Assembly: GCA_004144185.1 (NCBI GenBank)
Contig: SEFP01000002.1
Span: 310,001-374,000 of the forward strand
From: Sphingobacteriales bacterium
Lineage (GTDB): Bacteria; Bacteroidota; Bacteroidia; Chitinophagales; Chitinophagaceae
Direction of reading: 5' to 3'
Length of the DNA stretch: 64,000 nt
Made by a program: the position numbers and the translations under genes
Part shown: one piece after another, positions 58,881-64,000 of the stretch
Numbering within the stretch: the first letter of the stretch is position 1
How the letters are laid out: each line of letters begins with the position of its first letter
Notes under the pieces: model-generated
Database searches by the model: none
Seen by the model: only the letters and a program-made list of their open reading frames with translations
Told to the model about the DNA's origin: nothing

Positions 58881-60095
58881 TTGCTGTTTCATCGTCACAT
58901 TCCTTTTCTGCGCGCAGTCCTGCTGTACGCGGTCACCGCGTTCGGAGGGCCGCAGGGCCACATCGGGATGATGACGCGCACCTTTGTGCAACGCCGCCGC
59001 GATGTCACCCAGGAAGAACTACTGGAATACAATGCCTTTTGCCAGATGCTGCCCGGTCCTTCGAGTACGCAAACGGTGATCCTCATTGCCTACAAGCGGG
59101 GCGGTGTTCCGCTGGCGATTGTCACGCTGCTGCTGTGGATTCTACCCGCCGGACTGCTTATGACGGCCGCATCTTTTTTTGTGTCGTACCTGCAGGATGG
59201 TACCCTTCCCAAAGGGTTGCTTTCGCTGTTGCAACCCATGTCGGTAGGCTTTATAGCGTATGCCGCCCTGCGGATGATGAAGACTTCGGTCCGGCACCTA
59301 GCTACCTGGGGCATTATGCTGGGAGCCGGACTGGCCACCCTGATGATCCGCTCTCCCTGGGTGTTTCCGGTGGTCCTGATCATTTCCGGAATGGTGGCCA
59401 ATTTTTCAAGCCGGCGCATTCCGGCACCGGCCAGCAAGCCCCGACCGGTCCGCTGGGTCAGCCTGTGGCTGTTTGCTGCGCTGTTTATCCTGGCCGGTGT
59501 TCTTTCCGAAGCGGCGCGGGTGGGCAACTGGCCCCATGCCCGGCTGTACAATCTGTTTGAGAATTTTTACCGCTTCGGAGCCATCGTATTCGGTGGCGGA
59601 CATGTTTTGATGCCTATGATGCAGTACCAGTTTACTGAGCTGCCGGTCGAACGGGGGCTTCCGGCATTGCTCTCAGCCGGTGATCTGTGGACCGGCTACG
59701 GACTGGTGCAAGCCGTTCCCGGACCGGTCTTTTCACTCAGTGCCTATGTAGGCTCCTTGGTCATGGCTCCTCAGGGTACCAGTGGACAGGTACTGGGAGC
59801 GCTGGTGGCTACACTGGCGGTATTTCTACCCAGCACCCTGCTACTGCTGTTTCTGTTTCCACTCTATCAGAATCTGAGAAGTCATACTGCTGTGTACCGC
59901 GCACTCGAAGGCATCTTTGCAGCGATTGTAGGGGTCATTTGGGCATCCGGAATCATTCTGTTCACCCATCTGGAGCAACCGTTCTGGCTGGCTACGCTGG
60001 TTGCAGCGGGCACATTTTGCCTGTTGCAGTTTACCCGGGTACCGGCTCCGGTTATTGTAGCCGCCTGCATTCTTTCGGGTGCTTTTTTCGGTTAG
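58881..60095 (+). CDS. chrA: Chromate transporter ChrA
   Basis: 404-residue inner-membrane protein with two CHR domains (long-chain ChrA). Domain one has AVTAFGGPQGHIGMMTRTFVQRRRDVTQEELLEYNAFCQMLPGPSSTQ (about 17-63). Domain two has IVFGGGHVLMPMMQYQFTE (about 235-253) and WTGYGLVQAVPGPVFSLSAYVG (about 270-291). It exports chromate in exchange for other anions. The start is TTG 58881. It is divergent from the small membrane protein and pdxH and convergent with the SCO1-like gene. Confidence 0.93.
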   Translation: MLFHRHIPFLRAVLLYAVTAFGGPQGHIGMMTRTFVQRRRDVTQEELLEYNAFCQMLPGPSSTQTVILIAYKRGGVPLAIVTLLLWILPAGLLMTAASFFVSYLQDGTLPKGLLSLLQPMSVGFIAYAALRMMKTSVRHLATWGIMLGAGLATLMIRSPWVFPVVLIISGMVANFSSRRIPAPASKPRPVRWVSLWLFAALFILAGVLSEAARVGNWPHARLYNLFENFYRFGAIVFGGGHVLMPMMQYQFTELPVERGLPALLSAGDLWTGYGLVQAVPGPVFSLSAYVGSLVMAPQGTSGQVLGALVATLAVFLPSTLLLLFLFPLYQNLRSHTAVYRALEGIFAAIVGVIWASGIILFTHLEQPFWLATLVAAGTFCLLQFTRVPAPVIVAACILSGAFFG

Positions 60096-60124
60096 TTTAA
60101 GGTTCCGGAACCACTCCTTTCAAT

Positions 60125-60165
60125 TAAAAAACCGATCTGATTGGGTTCCAATCAGATCGGTTGTA
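60125..60165. terminator. Terminator between chrA and the SCO1-like gene
   Basis: A stem of about 16 base pairs (60130-60145 with 60147-60162, AACCGATCTGATTGG at its base) and a short loop. The A-run to its left gives a T-run on the minus strand; the right side is less typical. It probably serves mainly the SCO1-like gene. Confidence 0.7.
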
Positions 60166-60196
60166 AAAACGGTTCCGGAAGCGATCCGGCCTCCAT

Positions 60197-60847
60197 TTAG
60201 TTGCGGTCTTCGGCTTCTTCTTTCAGCAACAGTTTCATATCGCCGATCAACTGGTTGACGTCGGCCATATTGGTGCCGTCGTAGCTGCCTTTGCCACGGA
60301 TATAGCCTTTTCCATCCACCAGCACAAAATTGGGCGTGTGAATAAAATCGGGCATCACCTTCGGATTGGTGGAGTCTTCAGCCAACGCCAGCAAATAGCT
60401 GTTGACGGCCATTTCATACAACCGCTGCTTGGTGCCGGTTACAAAATGCCATTGATTGGGATCGGCGTCAAATTTCAGACTGTAGGCCTTCAGAACGGCC
60501 GGACTGTCGACTTCCGGATCGACGGTATGACTCATGATCTTCACTTGGTCGTTGCCCCGGAAGGTTGCATAGATCTTGGCCATATTGTCATTCATCTTGG
60601 GACAAATACTTTCGCAGGTGGTGAAGAAATACTCCACGACGTAAATCTTTCCGGCCAGGTCCTGTTGGGTAATGGCTTGCCCGGACTGGTCAGTAAAGGT
60701 GAACGTATCCACGCGGTGACCGGGCTGCCCCAGTACACTCAGACGTTGTGGACGGGCTTGGTATTCTTTGTTGTAGAAGGCAAAGAACCCGGCAGCTAAC
60801 AGGATAAAGAAGACCAGCAGTATCAGGCCGGTTTTTTTTCTGGACAT
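60197..60847 (-). CDS. SCO1/SenC-family copper protein
   Basis: 216-residue membrane-anchored thioredoxin-fold protein. A single N-terminal helix (about 8-25) anchors a periplasmic domain whose copper ligands are FFTTCESICPKMNDNM (Cys78 and Cys82) and His near DFIHTPNFVLVD (about 167). SCO1 proteins load copper into cytochrome c oxidase subunit II or serve as thiol reductants. The short periplasmic tail is acidic. It is followed by leuS on the same strand, with about 90 bases between them. Confidence 0.9.
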   Translation of the reverse strand: MSRKKTGLILLVFFILLAAGFFAFYNKEYQARPQRLSVLGQPGHRVDTFTFTDQSGQAITQQDLAGKIYVVEYFFTTCESICPKMNDNMAKIYATFRGNDQVKIMSHTVDPEVDSPAVLKAYSLKFDADPNQWHFVTGTKQRLYEMAVNSYLLALAEDSTNPKVMPDFIHTPNFVLVDGKGYIRGKGSYDGTNMADVNQLIGDMKLLLKEEAEDRN

Positions 60848-60938
60848 AGGATATAATTAAAGTCCGGCCGGATGTGACCGGGAACTGGGTAACGTGAATT
60901 TTCGGGAGTTGTAATCTAACAGGTACTTTCCGGAAGCA

Positions 60939-63740
60939 TCAGACGACCACGTTGATCATTTTGCCGGGTACGAAGATGATTTTTTTAGGCTGGCGGCCTT
61001 CCAGCCATTTCAGCACGGTTTCGTTGCCGAATACCGCATCCTGTACCATCGTTTCAGTGGCATCAACCGGCAGTAGCAATTCAGCGCGGGTTTTACCATT
61101 AACGGCAACCGGATAGGCTTTTTCGGTTTCCTTGAGATACTGTTCGTCATAGACCGGCCAGCCGGCATCCACAACCAGAAACGTATGGCCCATCTGCGAC
61201 CACAGCTCTTCAGCCAGATGTGGCGCAAACGGTGCCAGGATTACCAGCAAATGCTCCAACACTTCCTGCGACTGGCAATTACTGGCCGTCAGTTCGTTCA
61301 CGCAAATCATCAGCGCCGAAACGCCCGTGTTCATGGAAAACGCCTCGATGTCACTGCCAACTTTCTTGATGGTTTTGTGCAGTGTGCGGAGCTGGGCCTC
61401 GGTTGGTGATTCGGTGGTCACCCGCCAGCTGCCGTCTGCGTTGTAGAACAGCCGCCATACTTTTTTGAGGAACCGGTGTACACCCTCAATGCCTTGCGTA
61501 TCCCAGGGCTTGGACGCTTCCAGCGGACCGAGGAACATCTCGTACATCCGGAAGGTATCCGCCCCATACTGTGCCACTACATCATCGGGATTAACAACGT
61601 TGTACTTCGACTTCGACATCTTTTCGACGACCGCTTCACAATAGAACGCTCCGTCCGGGTCGTTTTTGAAATGATAGTCGGCATATTCCGGACGCCATTT
61701 TCTAAACGCTTCAATGTCCAGCTCGGTTCCGGAAACCAACGCGATGTTCACCCGAACCGGGTCCAACGGAAGCTTTTTCGCTTCCGGATGTCCCAATGAA
61801 TAAAATGTCTTGGTTTCACGGTTCAGCAGGATGGCTCTCGACATTCCCTGGATCATTCCCTGGTTAATGAGCCGCTTAAACGGTTCGTCAAAACCGATAG
61901 CGCCCAGATCGAACAATACTTTGGTGAAAAAGCGGGAGTACAACAGATGACCCACGGCGTGTTCGGTGCCACCCATGTACACATCTACCTGTCCCCAGTA
62001 GCCAACCGCATCAGCGGACGCAAATTCATCAGCGTTGTTTGGGTCGGCATACCGCAGGAAATACCAGGACGAACCGGCATAACCCGGCATCGTATTGGTT
62101 TCGCGCAGCCCGGCGGGTGTGGTCATCCACGCTTCAATATTGGCCAGCGGACCTTGTCCTTCCGGACCGGGCCCGTAGCTTTCTACATCGGGAAGAATCA
62201 CCGGCAACTGCCGCATCTCTTCCGGAAGCGAAACATCTTCTTCATCAATCGCGTACGGAGTCATGCCGCGATACACAATCGGGAACGGCTCGCCCCAGTA
62301 CCGCTGCCGGCTAAAGCCCGCATCCCGCAGCCGACAGGATACATGTGCCTGCCCCACCCGTCCGTCTTCCAACGCCCGGATCGCAGCGTCGAATGCTTTG
62401 TCAGCCGGCAATCCACTCAGGAAACCGCTCGACTCGATGACGGCCTCTTTGCTGGTACAGGCTTCCAGGCCAGTGTACTGGGCGCCAAAAATATTAGTGA
62501 TCGGCAAATTCATTTCCTGCGCAAAGGCGAAGTCCCGATCATCTCCCGAAGGCACACCCATGATCGCGCCGGTTCCGTATCCGGAAAGCACATAATCGGC
62601 AATGTAGACCGGTACGGACTTACGGGTAAACGGATGCGTGACATACGCTCCGGTAAAGGCACCGGTTACTTTTTTGGTGTCCGACATCCGCTCGCGTTCA
62701 CTTCGTGCGGCCGCCTGCTGCACATACTCGGCAACAGCCGTCCGGTAGTCGTTGGTGGTAATCACACCTACCAGTTCATGCTCCGGTGCCAGCACCAGAA
62801 AATCGACGCCAAACAAGGTATCCGGACGGGTGGTAAAGACCTTAATGGTCCGTCCTTCCCCATCGTTGACTGCAAATTCGACCACTGCGCCCCGGCTTTT
62901 TCCGATCCAGTTGCGCTGCATTTCTTTTACTGCCGGGCTCCAGTCGATTGTTTCCAGATCGTTTAGCAGCCGGTCGGAATATTCGGTAATGCGCAGGTTC
63001 CACTGCCGCATTTTTTTCCGGACGCACGGAAATCCGCCGCGTTCGCTCACCCCATTAATGACTTCATCGTTGGCCAGTACGGTGCCCAATGCTTCGCACC
63101 ACCACACATCCGTCAGGGCCAGGTAGGCCAGCCGGTAGTTCATCAGCACGGCACGGCGTTCTTCCCCGGATTTCTTATTCCAGCCACTGCCATCAAACTG
63201 CAACTTGGGTTCGCCCGGGCAGGTATGGTTGATATTGCCTTCTTTTTCAAAGATCTTCAGCAGATCGGCGATGGGCCGGGCCTGCTGCAACACCCGGTCG
63301 TACCAGGAATGAAACAGTTGCAAAAACAGCCACTGTGTCCATTTGTAGTACGCCGGATCGCTGGTACGCACCTCGCGGCTCCAGTCATACGAAAAGCCAA
63401 TGGCATCCAACTGCTTCCGGTAGCGGGCAATATTCTCGGCTGTGGTCTTGGCCGGATGCTGACCAGTTTCGATGGCGTATTGCTCCGCCGGCAGTCCAAA
63501 CGCATCATACCCCATCGGGTGCAATACATTGAAACCGCGCAAACGCTTGTAACGGGCATGCACATCCGAAGCGATATACCCAAGTGGGTGCCCTACGTGC
63601 AGTCCCGCACCGCTGGGGTACGGAAACATATCCAGCACGTAATATTTAGGGCGTTCCGGGTCTTCGGTTACTTTATAGGTCTGATGGTCAGCCCAGTACT
63701 GCTGCCATTTCTGTTCAAGGTCGCGGAAAGCGTATTCCAT
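60939..63740 (-). CDS. leuS: Leucyl-tRNA synthetase
   Basis: 933-residue class I aminoacyl-tRNA synthetase. The HIGH motif is in PYPSGAGLHVGHPLGY (about 41-56), and the KMSKS motif is EKMSKSKYNVV (about 690-700). The CP1 editing domain lies between them (about 250-430), with the threonine-rich FTTRPDTLFG. The anticodon-binding helical domain and the C-terminal LeuRS-specific region complete the protein. I take ATG 63740 rather than the upstream ATG at 63785, because homologues start MEYxFRxLEQKWQxYW. TTCCGGAA occurs twice just upstream of the start. Confidence 0.97.
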   Translation of the reverse strand: MEYAFRDLEQKWQQYWADHQTYKVTEDPERPKYYVLDMFPYPSGAGLHVGHPLGYIASDVHARYKRLRGFNVLHPMGYDAFGLPAEQYAIETGQHPAKTTAENIARYRKQLDAIGFSYDWSREVRTSDPAYYKWTQWLFLQLFHSWYDRVLQQARPIADLLKIFEKEGNINHTCPGEPKLQFDGSGWNKKSGEERRAVLMNYRLAYLALTDVWWCEALGTVLANDEVINGVSERGGFPCVRKKMRQWNLRITEYSDRLLNDLETIDWSPAVKEMQRNWIGKSRGAVVEFAVNDGEGRTIKVFTTRPDTLFGVDFLVLAPEHELVGVITTNDYRTAVAEYVQQAAARSERERMSDTKKVTGAFTGAYVTHPFTRKSVPVYIADYVLSGYGTGAIMGVPSGDDRDFAFAQEMNLPITNIFGAQYTGLEACTSKEAVIESSGFLSGLPADKAFDAAIRALEDGRVGQAHVSCRLRDAGFSRQRYWGEPFPIVYRGMTPYAIDEEDVSLPEEMRQLPVILPDVESYGPGPEGQGPLANIEAWMTTPAGLRETNTMPGYAGSSWYFLRYADPNNADEFASADAVGYWGQVDVYMGGTEHAVGHLLYSRFFTKVLFDLGAIGFDEPFKRLINQGMIQGMSRAILLNRETKTFYSLGHPEAKKLPLDPVRVNIALVSGTELDIEAFRKWRPEYADYHFKNDPDGAFYCEAVVEKMSKSKYNVVNPDDVVAQYGADTFRMYEMFLGPLEASKPWDTQGIEGVHRFLKKVWRLFYNADGSWRVTTESPTEAQLRTLHKTIKKVGSDIEAFSMNTGVSALMICVNELTASNCQSQEVLEHLLVILAPFAPHLAEELWSQMGHTFLVVDAGWPVYDEQYLKETEKAYPVAVNGKTRAELLLPVDATETMVQDAVFGNETVLKWLEGRQPKKIIFVPGKMINVVV

Positions 63741-63804
63741 GAGGAAAGATTCTTTTCCGGAACGGTTCAGTTCCGGAAAAATCAAAAGGTCTTAAAAACG
63801 GGCG

Positions 63805-63812
63805 CAAAGATA
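63805..63812 (-). promoter_or_regulatory. -7 element of leuS (TATCTTTG)
   Basis: TATCTTTG on the minus strand (63812-63805) matches TAnnTTTG, 64 bases before the leuS ATG. A -33 element is not clear. Confidence 0.45.
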
Positions 63813-63869
63813 CACCTGCAGAGGGGCAGGCTCCGTGGTACTTCAGGGTCGGTATTCCTGAGAGGATTC

Positions 63870-64000
63870 TCAGATTGCAGCGGCCTGCAACGGCAGCGAA
63901 ACGCCAAAATCGGTTTCCAGCCGACGGACGACTTCGCCGATCGGAAGGCCCATCACGCTGTAGTAATCGCCGTTGATCCGCTCAATCGCCACCAGTCCGA
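63870..64000 (-). CDS. maf: Maf-like nucleotide pyrophosphatase, C-terminal fragment
   Basis: Only the last 42 codons are inside the window. They read GLVAIERINGDYYSVMGLPI, then GEVVRRLETDFG, the C-terminal block of the Maf family (INGDYYSVMGLPI...), ending at TGA 63870. Maf proteins hydrolyse non-canonical nucleoside triphosphates. The 5' part lies beyond the right edge. Confidence 0.9.
   Translation of the reverse strand, partial: GLVAIERINGDYYSVMGLPIGEVVRRLETDFGVSLPLQAAAI

Larger units (their letters stand above)
1..64000. repeat. TTCCGGAA highly iterated palindrome, about 95 copies
   Basis: By eye about 95 copies of the octamer TTCCGGAA occur through the window (for example 4442, 4603, 4752, 10797, 12608, 15220, 25918, 26922, 29001, 44142, 55232, 63771), on average one per 670 bases. 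Random expectation is about one. Copies lie in coding and intergenic DNA, in all three reading frames (Phe-Arg-Lys/Asn, Phe/Val-Pro-Glu, Ser-Gly-Asn/Lys), and in terminators. One-base variants such as TTCCGGAC, TTCCGGAT and ATCCGGAA are clearly less frequent. Confidence 0.85.

Noticed and set aside
61947-62966. 339-codon open frame on the plus strand
   Set aside because: It is antisense to leuS in a region with clear synthetase motifs; the product is rich in Arg, His and Cys without any domain.
1-64000. tRNA, rRNA, insertion sequences, integrase, prophage or restriction-modification genes
   Set aside because: None seen. In particular no methyltransferase for TTCCGGAA is encoded in the window. 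A tRNA scan was not possible by eye with full certainty.

Overview
The window is chromosomal DNA of a member of the Bacteroidota, probably from the Chitinophagia/Cytophagia side. The evidence is an mraZ-rsmH-ftsL-ftsI cluster with a Bacteroidota-type FtsL, a BamD-RpoZ-like pair, an HU protein with a Lys/Ala tail followed by ribosomal protein THX, an UpxY-type antiterminator, and promoters matching TAnnTTTG rather than the sigma70 consensus. G+C is about half by eye. The genus cannot be fixed from the sequence alone.

Layout. 1-3.1 kb (minus) is the start of the division/cell-wall cluster: mraZ, rsmH, ftsL and a penicillin-binding protein that runs off the left edge, with a promoter and MraZ operator at about 3.06 kb. 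3.3-8.9 kb (mostly plus) is housekeeping: bamD, an omega-like RNA polymerase subunit, a YjjG nucleotidase, a DciA-like protein, rpsO and pnp with a long Arg/Gly-rich tail. 8.9-12.6 kb is a small accessory stretch of unknown or rarely described genes: a multi-pass membrane protein, a PH-domain protein, an SRPBCC protein, a YdeI/OmdA protein with a decayed partial copy upstream, an Imm51-type immunity protein and a small membrane protein. 12.6-21.8 kb holds a secreted kinase-like protein, a 2-oxoglutarate dioxygenase, riboflavin synthase, a lipoprotein and DUF6029-type porin-like pair beside a TlpA thioredoxin, a MacB-like permease, rsgA, a DUF4286-type protein, an HU gene and the 40-residue THX gene.

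22-58 kb is a very large surface-polysaccharide locus. The plus-strand part makes nucleotide sugars: a TviB/WbpO-type dehydrogenase and TviC/WbpP-type epimerase for N-acetylhexosaminuronic acid, then UDP-glucose dehydrogenase and UDP-glucuronate decarboxylase for UDP-glucuronate and UDP-xylose. Between them on the minus strand lie a GT4 transferase and an AsnB-type amidotransferase. From 57 kb back to 31.5 kb a single minus-strand run reads wza, wzc (tyrosine autokinase), upxY, wzm, wzt, two 3,4-ketoisomerases, an acyltransferase, a beta-propeller hydrolase-like protein, a GNAT protein, an aminotransferase, a long series of glycosyltransferases, a WbsX/GH99-like protein and a second aminotransferase. 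Many of these genes overlap by a few bases. A CpsB/YwqE phosphatase gene sits just upstream of wza. Export therefore combines an O-antigen-type ABC transporter with a Wza/Wzc pair. No initiating sugar transferase, Wzx flippase or clear Wzy is present.

58-64 kb returns to housekeeping: pdxH with a small membrane protein, chrA, a SCO1-like copper protein, leuS, and the 3' end of maf at the right edge.

The most striking feature is not a gene. The palindrome TTCCGGAA occurs about 95 times by eye, where about one copy is expected by chance. It lies in genes and between them, in all frames, and is even built into terminators. It looks like a highly iterated palindrome comparable in density to cyanobacterial HIP1. 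No tRNA, rRNA, CRISPR array, insertion sequence or prophage was seen.
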